A DNA stretch of 64,000 nucleotides, taken from contig OX352763.1 of assembly GCA_947095585.1 (NCBI GenBank), positions 59,925,016 to 59,989,015 of the forward strand, given 5' to 3'. Below are positions 12,673-21,616 of the stretch, piece after piece (position 1 is the stretch's first letter; each line of letters opens with the position of its first letter). Position numbers and translations under genes: made by a program. The notes beneath the pieces are model-generated. The model made no database searches and was not told where the DNA came from. It worked only from the letters and a program-made list of their open reading frames with translations. The DNA comes from Nephrocerus scutellatus. Taxonomy: Eukaryota; Arthropoda; Insecta; Diptera; Pipunculidae.

Positions 12673-13779
12673 AAATTACACTTGCACCGAAGCCCCACAG
12701 TATCGTCAAGGACTAGACCGACTGAGGTCCGTCCATCTGTCTTTGTCACCAGTCAGTTACAGTCATTTTTGGCGAAACGTCGGATACTTACACGGGGATC
12801 ACTGATCCCAGCCACATACCAAGCTAATTTAATTTAGCCCTGCATCGTTGCTAAAACCTATTTGGAATCACAAAAATAAAGGGCCTCCAAAAGAGGTATC
12901 TTCAACCCACCGGGTAAAGATAATTAAAAACTCAGCTGATTCGCATTCGTTATAATTTTATTAATGAGTATTTACTCGCCAAAAAAATTCAGGTAAAACA
13001 ATTCACAATTTTTGCATATCTTCAAAATTAATTGTAACTCAATGATTATTATGTATTAGTTATGATCGATTAAATCAATTTTTTTTTTTGGAGAATTAAA
13101 ATAAAAGAAATGGAATTAATGAAAAACTGAATCTGTAATATATTCTTTACTGCCCTTAATAGCCGTTAATTTAATTCAGTATTATTTGTATATGTTTAGA
13201 TTCATTTACCTTGCCTTCCACTTTTAAATGCGGGTCCTGCCGGCAGAAGTTGCTGCTAAAAGGGAAATAGCTATATAAGGAAATAAAGTTAAAAAAAAAG
13301 AAAGAGGGCATTCACTATAGGCTCAGTGCCACGCCTACGGCCACTAAAAGCAGTTCACAAAATGAACATACATTTTAATGTAATTTCATAAAATTTAGAA
13401 AAATGTAAAATTAAGGAAAACAAATAAAAGAGATTAAAATAATTTAAAAACTAAGCTGGTTATTCAAAAACAAGAAAATCAAAAAAGGAGATAATATTAA
13501 AAAAAAAATGGAGAGGTTTTACAACCACTGCTTTTCGCTTTCTCAAATGCTCGCAAATTAAAAGTTGTTTTGTGTAAACTTTCGAAAGCTCAGTTATGAG
13601 TACAAAAAAAAATGCTTTGTTTTACTGCATAAATTTAGGCGCGGACGTCCTCCTCTGTGTGACTGATTATGCTAGATTCGCTAAGTTTTACCTTTTTAAC
13701 ATTTGTTGGTAAATGTTGGGTCTTTGCTTGAATTTTGCTTGAATTTGATTGAACTGTTCACCTCAATTTGAATTTAAGT

Positions 13780-14450
13780 CTCTGACTTTATTCTGGCTTG
13801 CTGTCGATATAGCGATTTTTATGTGGCACCTTTAAAAAAATTCAGCTAGCACACACACACTTTCAAAAAAAAAAACTAGAATTTTAGATTTTCACTTTCT
13901 GGCTTTGATCTGACTTGCAATTGATATGGCGATTTCTATGTGTGGCGCCTTTTTAAAAATTCGACTAGTACACTAACACTTTCAAAGAAAACTAGAATTT
14001 TAGATTTTCACTTTCTGGCTTTGATCTGACTTGCAATTGATATGGCGATTTCTATGTGTGGCGCCTTTTTAAAAATTCGACTAGTACACTAACACTTTCA
14101 AAGAAAACTAGAATTTTAGATTTTCACTTTCTGGCTTTGATCTGACTTGCAATTGATATGGCGATTTCTATGTGTGGTGCCTTTTTAAAAATTCGACTAG
14201 TACACTAACTATTCACACTTTCAGAAAATTTTGAATTTTTAATTTCTAAGTTTCTGAATTTAGTATGGCTTCATTTTAGCTATGGCGATTTTTATGTGTC
14301 GCCTTTCTAAAATTCAGCTAGCACACTCGCAACAAATTTTAGTTTTTGAATTTTGAATATTCAATTTTAATTTTGTTTGCTCAAAAGAAAATGGCTGGCC
14401 TTTATACGGGGCCTTTAAAATTTGCTTAATACATTGACACTGTTAGTGCG
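13780..14450. repeat. Array of 116-bp tandem repeats inside the left LTR region
   Basis: Three near-identical copies start at about 13862, 13981 and 14097 (spacing 116 bp). They share ACTTTCTGGCTTTGATCTGA, TTGATATGGCGATTTCTATG and TTCGACTAGTACACTAAC. Degenerate copies flank them: one at 13780-13860 (TATAGCGATTTTTATGTGG, TTCAGCTAGCACAC), one at 14250-14330 (TATGGCGATTTTTATGTGTC) and a trace at 14390-14450. If the LTR extends to 14798, these lie in U3, where tandem repeats often act as enhancers. That role is only a suggestion. Confidence 0.85.
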
Positions 14451-14798
14451 AATTGAACTTCTTTTCTTTTTAGAACTTTAAATTTTATTCTAAAAAAGAT
14501 TTTCTTTTATTTAGTCACTTCAAAATTGGTGGTTTTTTTTTTCTGTTTTATAGACAACTTTAGAGACAACTGCTTTAGTTTACAACTCAATGGTTAATCT
14601 TCGACTTTTTGAGCACTAAAACCGACTGTCGCTGCTGATGGTAAAATTCCAACTAACTCTTCTTGCTTTTACGTCGGCTGGCGAAACTACCCGCTTATCC
14701 TCGAAAATTCTAGAACTAATTTTTTCTTCTTTCTGTGTGAAAGTCTCTTTCTAAAAATGCTAAGTCTTTCCTTCTAAAATCTACATGCAAACTCCTCA

Positions 14799-14812
14799 TC
14801 CCGTCCCTTTTT
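14799..14812 (-). other. Candidate polypurine tract
   Basis: On the minus strand this reads AAAAAGGGACGGGA and is followed immediately by TG, as expected for the plus-strand primer next to a 3' LTR. It is the best candidate I found between the integrase gene and the LTR end, but other purine runs exist nearby. Confidence 0.35.
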
Positions 14813-16003
14813 AAAATTCTATCACCCTCACCGATAAACATAAAACATGAATAATATTAGTATGGACATAAGACATGACTACTACTGATATGGACATAAA
14901 ACATGAATATTATTGACCTAACACCTACAACGATCACCTATTACACCTATGTATTAATACATTCTATTGTGAATGGGAACTATCTTCGGATATTATTCAA
15001 TACACGAACCAAATGAGCTACATGATTTAGAAACCCGAAATGAACTCATCCACCCCAACTCGCTTGTTAAGCAGGCAATGCAAGGACCCGGGAACATGAG
15101 CGGCACATGAGATAGGTGTCAAACACCGGAACCAGCAGGCAGGCAGCGAGCTGCAGTCAAGAGTTCTCATAACCACTGCATTTGTGTATAACTCGTAAAA
15201 AGGTAGGAAAATGATTACTTTTGTTGCTAATTTGATGAATGTTCCCTAATTTCTGTTGAACCGGTTGAACCATATCGGGCTGCACTTCACTACCTTATAC
15301 GAGCGAGCATCCTATCCTGCATAATGAGTTTCCTATGGAGGCATCGCGCACTATTAGCACCCTAAGCAATGAAAATTCAATCCCTGGGGCTTGCGTGGTA
15401 TTGTTGCCGCGACCGATGCAAAGCAATGGGCATTATTGCCAATAAAAAAAAAACGTCGACGTCAACTGTCAGGTGGGGTAAATGTCTGTCGGATATTAAT
15501 TATATTTATGGACGTTGCCGTAACAGGCTCGTCTCTATTTTATGAGTGGTCAAGATTAAAATAGTACGTAAAAAGAAGGAAACGTCCAACAAATGGTGTT
15601 AATTTTAATGCACACATACCTACAGAAGAGTCTCCGCGAGCGCATTGCCTAACGTGTGGCTAGGGCCTACTCCCTGAGATCATGCTCTGTTCTTTTCTTA
15701 CGCTATTCTATATGTACATATATATATACGTCAATAAAATGATTAATCAATAATATAATTAATTAATGAATAGTCAAAGTTAGATAAAAATATCACAGAT
15801 AAAACTAAATCTAGTGTAAAATATTGCACATAGTCCTAATAATTGCACCTAAGCCTTAAACCTAAATATCACAGAAGTTGTACAGTCAGTAAAAAGGAAT
15901 ATATAATTAAATAATAAATAATCAATAAAAGTAATAAATCATAAATAATAATTAATAGATAATAAATAATAAAGTTCGTCAGTTTTCTAGGTAGCTATAG
16001 TCA
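14813..16003. other. ORF-less stretch between the integrase gene and the 3' LTR
   Basis: About 1.2 kb where some relatives carry a third, envelope-like ORF. There is no ORF of 60 codons or more on either strand and no recognisable protein remnant. The part from 15720 to 15975 is very A/T-rich, with repeated AATAAT and AATAAA words; the rest is unremarkable. Either the third gene was never present or it has decayed beyond recognition. Confidence 0.6.
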
Positions 16004-17161
16004 TTAAAGGACAAAGAGGTCTTTGGCGTGAAAAATACCTACTTTTTTACCACTCACGTTTCCTACTTCATACAGGGAATTTCCTACAGTTTTTAATATG
16101 ACGCTTTTTATAGATTTCTGTCCGAGTTTGGCGTTATAGTCCGCTGCCTTGTCACTCTGTCGAAAATTCCGTCTGTATACAATTTGTCCCACATCGTATT
16201 TTATTTCGCGAGTTCTTAAGTCATATGTTTTCTTTCCTTTTTCGTGAGCCCTGCCTAAATTTTTAAATACCTGGTCTCTTATGATTTGTTGTTTGTCCTT
16301 TGTTTCTAATGTCCTAACGTCTGACTCTTTAATGTGATTTAACCGTCTTATGATGTCAAAAGCAGATCCGTTCTGTGCCATCTGGAAGCCGAAGACAACA
16401 TAATACGGCTCTAAGCCTGTTGCCTCGTGGGACACACTTCGCAGTGAAAAAGCCGCGAAGCTTACATGTTTGTCCCAGTCTCGTTGGTTATTTCCAAGGT
16501 AAGAACGGATCTTTGTCAATACGCTACGGTTGACCCGTTCGGAAGCATTGGCCTGCGGTGAGTAGACAGCAGTCCTCACGTGCTTAACTCCGTAGCGCAT
16601 TAGAAAATTGGAAAACAATTCAGATATGAATTGTTTTCCGTTGTCAGAGTGTATATATTCTGGGACCCCAAAGACATGAAAGATGGCTTCCTCTAGGTAC
16701 TGGACCACTGCAGCTGAAGTTGCCTTCCTTATGGGTTTAAGGAAGACAAATTTGCTGAAGTGGTCAAGCACAACAAAAATTTGGGTGTTGCCATTTTTGG
16801 TTCTGGGATAGGGTCCCAGAAAGTCGATGTACAAGCGTTGAAATGGTCGTTCTGTCATGGTCTGTACCCCCATCGGAGGTCTATTTGTCCGATTCATGCT
16901 TTTATTGCACTTACAAGTATCACATTTTTTAACAAAGTCATTTACATCTATAGTCATTCCAGGCCAAAAGTATTGTTGTCGAAGTTTATGGAGGGTTTTG
17001 TGGATCCCACCATGTCCTGCAGCTGGAGAGTCATGTGCCGAGATCAGAAGACTCTTTCTCAACCCAGACGGCACCCAAAGCTTCCAAGCCCTGTCTTCTT
17101 GCAGTGCATCCCCGGTACGCATGTCTGTTCTTTTGTATACGTAGTTGTCAGAAACGCACAA
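16004..17161 (-). CDS. pol: Integrase part of pol, frame-shifted from RT
   Basis: 385 codons encoding a complete-looking retroviral-type integrase, which inserts the cDNA into the host genome. The N-terminal zinc-binding HHCC domain shows H43, H50, C80 and C83 in the usual GHGGIHKT...CDTC setting. The DDE catalytic core has D113 (YIDFLGP), D173 (HSDNGKQF) and E209 (NASERVNR), giving the D-59-D-35-E spacing of Ty3/Gypsy integrases. A basic C-terminal domain follows. The first codon is TTG, so this is not a real start: the protein should be the C-terminal part of the Pol polyprotein. The reading frame is +1 relative to RT-RNase H. The two frames overlap between the integrase-frame stop near 17171-17173 and the pol stop at 17148, so the frame-changing indel lies in those roughly 25 bases. 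The domain itself has no internal stop, which suggests fairly recent decay. Confidence 0.93.
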   Translation of the reverse strand: MCVSDNYVYKRTDMRTGDALQEDRAWKLWVPSGLRKSLLISAHDSPAAGHGGIHKTLHKLRQQYFWPGMTIDVNDFVKKCDTCKCNKSMNRTNRPPMGVQTMTERPFQRLYIDFLGPYPRTKNGNTQIFVVLDHFSKFVFLKPIRKATSAAVVQYLEEAIFHVFGVPEYIHSDNGKQFISELFSNFLMRYGVKHVRTAVYSPQANASERVNRSVLTKIRSYLGNNQRDWDKHVSFAAFSLRSVSHEATGLEPYYVVFGFQMAQNGSAFDIIRRLNHIKESDVRTLETKDKQQIIRDQVFKNLGRAHEKGKKTYDLRTREIKYDVGQIVYRRNFRQSDKAADYNAKLGQKSIKSVILKTVGNSLYEVGNVSGKKVGIFHAKDLFVL

Positions 17162-19265
17162 GTCTGGAAGTTATCTCCTCCATGTGAGCTCGAGAGAGAG
17201 CGTCCGGAACGACGTTCTGGGTACCCTTCCTATGTTCAATAGTGAAGTTGAACGCTTGTAGCTTAAGGCTCCATCTGGCCAGACGTCCAGACAAGTCCTT
17301 TTGGGACATCAGCCATTTCAAGCTGGCGTGGTCGGTTATGAGTGTAAATGGAAGTAGCTCAACATAGGCTCGAAACCTCTGGACACTGAGGACAGCCGCA
17401 TAACACTCTAATTCGGTAACACTATAATTCCTTTGTGCGGAATTTAGCTTCTGAGATATATATGCGATTGGCCTCTCTCTACCCTCCTCGTCGATTTGGA
17501 ACAGCACGCTGCCTACACCAGTCATTGACGCATCACACTGGATATAAAAGTGTTTCGTAAAGTCCGGGTTTGTCAAAATCGGCGCAGAAATCAAGAGTTG
17601 TTTGAGCTCTTCAAATGATTTATTTGCCTCGTCAGTCATTTTAAATTCTTTACCTTTTTTCCGGCATTCTGTCATTGGTGCTGTCAAAGTTGAGAAATTT
17701 GGTATGAACCTGCGATACCATCCCGTCATTCCTAGGTACCGTCTAAGTTGCTTTGGAGTCCTCGGAACCGGAAACTGCTCCACTGCCGTGACTTTTGCTG
17801 GATCAGTCCTTAGGCACCCGTCGCCCACAATGTATCCAAGGTATTTTTTTTCTTTGAAACAAAATTTGCTCTTTTCTACGTTGATTGTTAAACCAGCCTC
17901 TCGCAGGCATCTCGCGACGTCCTCTAGCAGACCCATGTGGCTTTCGAAATCCGGAGAGCAGACAAGGAGATCGTCAAGGTATACAAAGACATTGTCTTTA
18001 AGCCTTGACGGTATCACCTTGTCCATAAGCCGACACATTCTCTGAGCAGCATTGCACAGTCCAAATGGCATTACTGTAAATTGATACAGTGGCCGCCCAG
18101 GGACTGTGAAGGCCGTTTTCTCTCTGGACTTCTTCTCCAACGGGATCTGCCAGAAGGCGTCTTTCAGGTCGATTCCCGAAATGAATCGAGTGTCTTGTAG
18201 GCGGCTCAACAACCCTTCTATGTGGGGCAACGGGTACGCGTCCTTTTTTGTTACCGCATTGACTTTGCGTGAGTCCAAGCAGAGTCTATTTTTGCCAGGT
18301 TTTCTCACCAGCACAACCGGAGAGCTCCACGCACTCTGGCTCTCTTCGATCACCCCCAAAGAAATCATGCGATCAAGCTCGTCGAAGAGAAGCTTTTGGA
18401 TCGCCGGAGACACTGGGTAGTGCCTCTGTTTGATCGGCTCCACTTCGGCGGTCTCGATCACATGTTCCTCTAGGCTAGTCTTACCGAGGCCGAGTCTCGT
18501 GTAGGATGGGTACTTGTTTTTCACCGCCTGTAAAGCCTCCGTCTGTGCCGGCGAGAGAACCTGCATCATTGGGTCCGTTTTCGTCGTGTCCACTATATCA
18601 ATCTCGGATATAATGTTGGGAGCGACCTTGAAAGTTCTCCAAAAGTTCGTTCCCAGATAAAGCGATTGCTGCAACGATGGCACAACATAAAATTCTAAAT
18701 TCTCAGTCCGGTTTTTCCATGTGACTGGAATGGTCACAATGCCTAAGATTTTTTGTTTATTTCCGTCCGCTGTACTTATGTTAGAATTTATCGTCTTTAA
18801 TGTTAGGTCATTGTCTTTGATGAATTTAATTGCATCTTTCCCTAAGCAACTTACAGATGCGCCACTGTCTAAAAGACCTAACACCATTTCGTGTAGTAGT
18901 TTAACTTTCGCGTAAGGTCGGTTATCGTCGTCTGTTTGTAGGACAGTGGCTTCTAAACTCCTAAACCTTTGTCTTTTTTCTTTAAATTTTTCACGTAGTC
19001 TCCTAATTTTACTAAAATTTTTCTTTTTTGTTTTATCTAGCTCTGGATCTTCAAGGAAAATCCTTCTACGCGCTTCTTCATATTCTAGAATACGCCTGTG
19101 GAGACTCTTTCTGGTCGGAATTGTCTGTATGTCTATCTTTCCTTTGTCGTCATGATCTAATCTTTTTAAAATTCTTATTGCCTTAGGTTCTTGTTTTCCG
19201 GGAGCTTCTCTGATGGACGGATGTTCCCGGATGCATCGCCCATCTGTGTGTTTTCCACTTTGTCT
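17148..19265 (-). CDS. pol: Protease, reverse transcriptase and RNase H part of pol
   Basis: Open frame of about 706 codons; counted from the internal ATG at 18887 it is 579 aa. Numbering from that ATG: aspartic protease motif LLDSGAS at 5-11; RT from about 150 to 400, with catalytic aspartates at D240 (GIDLKDAF) and in YLDD at 303-306; RNase H from about 445 to 566, with D452 (CDAS), E492/E494 (TELEC), D519 (TDH) and D562 (PDALSR). The product would copy element RNA into DNA and cut the polyprotein. The frame is open upstream of the ATG as far as 19265, overlaps the end of gag by 91 nt and lies -1 to it, so expression by -1 ribosomal frameshifting is likely. GGAAAAC occurs twice in the overlap (19193-19199 and 19250-19256), but it is not a canonical slippery heptamer. 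The segment before the protease is very rich in Lys, Arg and Glu. The frame ends prematurely just after RNase H, before integrase. Confidence 0.93.
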   Translation of the reverse strand, partial: RQSGKHTDGRCIREHPSIREAPGKQEPKAIRILKRLDHDDKGKIDIQTIPTRKSLHRRILEYEEARRRIFLEDPELDKTKKKNFSKIRRLREKFKEKRQRFRSLEATVLQTDDDNRPYAKVKLLHEMVLGLLDSGASVSCLGKDAIKFIKDNDLTLKTINSNISTADGNKQKILGIVTIPVTWKNRTENLEFYVVPSLQQSLYLGTNFWRTFKVAPNIISEIDIVDTTKTDPMMQVLSPAQTEALQAVKNKYPSYTRLGLGKTSLEEHVIETAEVEPIKQRHYPVSPAIQKLLFDELDRMISLGVIEESQSAWSSPVVLVRKPGKNRLCLDSRKVNAVTKKDAYPLPHIEGLLSRLQDTRFISGIDLKDAFWQIPLEKKSREKTAFTVPGRPLYQFTVMPFGLCNAAQRMCRLMDKVIPSRLKDNVFVYLDDLLVCSPDFESHMGLLEDVARCLREAGLTINVEKSKFCFKEKKYLGYIVGDGCLRTDPAKVTAVEQFPVPRTPKQLRRYLGMTGWYRRFIPNFSTLTAPMTECRKKGKEFKMTDEANKSFEELKQLLISAPILTNPDFTKHFYIQCDASMTGVGSVLFQIDEEGRERPIAYISQKLNSAQRNYSVTELECYAAVLSVQRFRAYVELLPFTLITDHASLKWLMSQKDLSGRLARWSLKLQAFNFTIEHRKGTQNVVPDALSRAHMEEITSRLVRF

Positions 19266-19810
19266 TTACATGAAGGACATATAAACACTGATTTATTGGA
19301 CAGGCCACATTGAAAACATATTAACGAGTGAAAACCGGACGAACAAGGATTTGAGCCATCACCACATATAATGTTTCTACTGTTCGTATTCTTATTATTA
19401 ACTGTGTTTACTGTGTTTTTGTGGTGGTTAGATTTCAGTGCACATATATCCCCAAATGTCTCTATGTTGTCTCGGTCAGTACGTTCGTCGTCCCTGGTTT
19501 CCGTCATTATCTCGTTAACATATTTCTTTTTATTGGTATTTTCCTTTGCGTCGAAGTGTTTTTCCGCTCGCCGACAAGCCGATTGTAAATCGGAAAGAGA
19601 AAACAGAGAACAGCCAAAAATCAGGGTCGCAATTCTTTCGCGGAGATTTTGCCTGAGGATGGTTACAAGCTCTCTCTCAGGTAACTTGTTTCGCATTTGA
19701 AACACGAGGGACTTCACATTTGCGAAGAAATCGTCACATGTCTCGCCTGGCATCTGCTTCCTATCCATGATTTCCCTCATAATTTCATGGTCTGGAACTG
19801 CCAATACCAT
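19175..19810 (-). pseudogene. gag: gag, 3' part (C-terminal capsid and zinc-binding tail)
   Basis: 211 codons in a different frame from the 5' part of gag. The start, EIMREIMDRKQMPGETCDDFF, is the conserved Ty3/Gypsy Gag stretch with RKQ and GE...FF, which in relatives lies in the second half of capsid. The tail lacks the usual CCHC knuckle. Instead it has a C-rich segment near residues 166-184, CFQCGLSNKSVFICPSC, a CxxC-x10-CxxC pattern like a zinc ribbon. The ATG at 19810 is internal and not a true start. The stop at 19175 is the natural end of gag, since pol overlaps it in the -1 frame. Confidence 0.8.
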
Positions 19811-20679
19811 CTCTCGGCTACTCCGGACAAAAGATAGTGGAATTGATTGAATAGTTGATCTTCGCAGACGTTTAATCTCCGCTGCATCGTTTCGATGCGG
19901 AAAATGAAACTCTCTACAGGCATCGACTTCTTAGTCCCATCGAACTTTATATTCCACTTGTGTAGATCACACCTTGGACGTGGAAGTTCAATGCCGGTAG
20001 AGTTTTCGTTGGTCGGTTGCCTGTCATTCTGGGTCTGGCTGTTTCTTAATGGGGATTGCATTCTGGGGGTTGACCCTTGAGGAGCGCGCCTATTATCACC
20101 ATAATTCTGATGTAACTCTAGTGTTTCCACCTTATGAGACAACATCTCTAGCTTCTCGTTTAAGCTTGTATTTATCTCTTCTAGTTTCTTTGAGAAGATG
20201 GAACTCAATTTCATTTGGTCCCTTTGGACCACTCCTGAAACTGCGTCTTGAATAAGGTTCACTAAGTCTCTACTCATATCTGGTGCTACAGCTCTTTGTG
20301 CCTTACTAGGAATTGGATCTGCTGTAGCCTCTTTATCATCATGTTCTATTTCGAAATTGTTTTGATCAATTAGGTTACTGAAAATACCCTCTCCGTTGCT
20401 TTGCCCTATATCTGTTTGTCTTCTTTTGTTTAGGATAGTTTCGTTAGGCCTTGCGCCAATTATCGAATCTAAAGGCTCCTCGGTTTGGTCTAGTACATAC
20501 TCGTTCTGATGCTCGGTTCCCTGCCTGCTTAAACGGCTATAGTTTTGATCCTGTATGTCTCTTTGCTCCAGGAGCTCACGAGTCCTTTGCCTCGTTTGTA
20601 AGCCCTGACCTATATCAGTAAGCACCTTGGGAATGGCCCCAGTTTTCCTATTGCTAGGCATTTTAACAAAAAAAATCAA
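19777..20679 (-). pseudogene. gag: gag, 5' part (N-terminal region to capsid)
   Basis: 300 codons from an ATG at 20679; a second ATG six codons later (MPSNRKTG) is an equally good start. The first 150 residues are polar and low in hydrophobics. A likely coiled-coil stretch around 160-195 (SSIFSKKLEEINTSLNEKLE) follows, and then the capsid-like LHKWNIKFDG, SFIFRIETMQ and LSGVAERWYWQF motifs typical of Ty3/Gypsy Gag. The frame runs out 5 codons after WYWQF, while the next conserved capsid motif appears almost at once in the 3' gag frame. In related Gags about 20-30 residues separate these motifs, so the break looks like a deletion plus frame change and not a single-base indel. That estimate comes from family knowledge, not an alignment. 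Confidence 0.8.
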
Positions 20680-21600
20680 TTTATTTTTGACCTTTGACTT
20701 ATTGTTTATTTCCTTCTTTTTCTCTTCAAAGCAAACAAATTTAAAAACTTATTGGTTTTGAGTATTTTTATAAATTACTTCAATAAACGGTTTTTTAAAA
20801 AAAAATTGAATTAGAAATTTTAGTAGGCTAGTATGTAGCTAGGGCATTTACCCCGTGATCGCATCCAACGCTTCCGTTCTCTATAGGTGTGTCCTAGTCC
20901 CGTAAGTCCAGTCGTAGTCGGTTACCTTGACGATTCTGCGGAAAGTCATTTAATGTCTGTAGAGGCTTTGTCTCATTCCGGCGGATCGCAACTCAAAGCA
21001 CTGGCTTGAAGCCTTTGTGGCGAGGCCGAACCGCCAAGAATGAGAAGAACCCCTACATTTTTCTTTTGACAAAAGGAACAGTGAACCCACGTTTACCTGT
21101 GCTAATTGCACTTGTGGTAACGGCTGTCCACTGCACCCCTGTCGCGTCTTTGTCCATTCGGCAGTCAAGTGAACCGGAGTTAAGCTCCTTATTCACTGGC
21201 CTACCGAATGCTGACCTCGGCTGCTTTGGTCCTCAAACAAGTTGGCACCACCAGATTCCGGATTTAAAAAAAAATCTTCAAATTGGGATTGTCAACTCGC
21301 CTGAGGAGCAGCCGATGTCCCAATAGTTCTGTCCTGGAAAAAGGTGGTCTTAGCATCGGAATTATGGGGAGTAAAAAAAAGGAACTAAGAAGAATTTAAA
21401 AAAAGGAAGTAAAAGGGTTATTAAATGGGAATTTATATAAAAAAATTAAAAAAATTTAAGTTAAGGAAATTATAAAATTTATTTAAGCTACGTTAAAGGG
21501 ATAAAAAAAAGGAGAAAGCTGTACCGCCATCGTTTGTCAAAGGCCAGGAACTTCCTTTCGGAAATTCCTGTCCTTTAAGAAACGATGGCTAAAGCCAAAA
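20680..21600 (-). other. Untranslated leader between primer-binding site and gag
   Basis: About 920 bp with no convincing ORF; the 72-aa and 106-aa open frames here overlap on opposite strands and resemble nothing I know. It is A-rich near the primer-binding site (21360-21520) and has T-rich runs before gag. Long leaders are usual in Osvaldo/Ulysses-type elements. A packaging signal would be expected here, but none can be pointed to. Confidence 0.6.
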
Positions 21601-21614
21601 ATCGTTGGGCGCCA
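21601..21614 (-). other. Primer-binding site, lysine tRNA type
   Basis: On the minus strand it reads TGGCGCCCAACGAT, two bases after the LTR terminus CATAACA. The first 12 bases equal the start of the retroviral primer-binding site for tRNA-Lys(1,2). This fixes the element's orientation and the inner end of the 5' LTR at 21617. Confidence 0.85.
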
Positions 21615-21616
21615 TT

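Larger units (their letters stand above)
12370..14798 (-). repeat. 3' LTR (left LTR), inner boundary tentative
   Basis: The outer end is secure: 12370 onward matches the sequence joined to the primer-binding site at 21617 for about 250 bp. The inner end is a guess from a purine-rich tract on the minus strand (14799-14812) followed by TG at 14798, giving a 2429-bp LTR. Long LTRs of about 2 kb are known in Ulysses. Because the right LTR is rearranged and contains only the first 330 bp or so, the boundary cannot be confirmed by comparing the two LTRs. Apart from the features listed separately, 12700-13780 holds A/T-rich noncoding sequence with nothing else I recognise. Confidence 0.5.

Noticed and set aside
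14813..16003. Envelope-like third ORF
   Set aside because: No open frame of useful length and no signal peptide, membrane segment or recognisable motif in any frame.
16760..18915. Plus-strand ORFs opposite pol
   Set aside because: Shadows of the minus-strand RT and integrase frames, without domain similarity.
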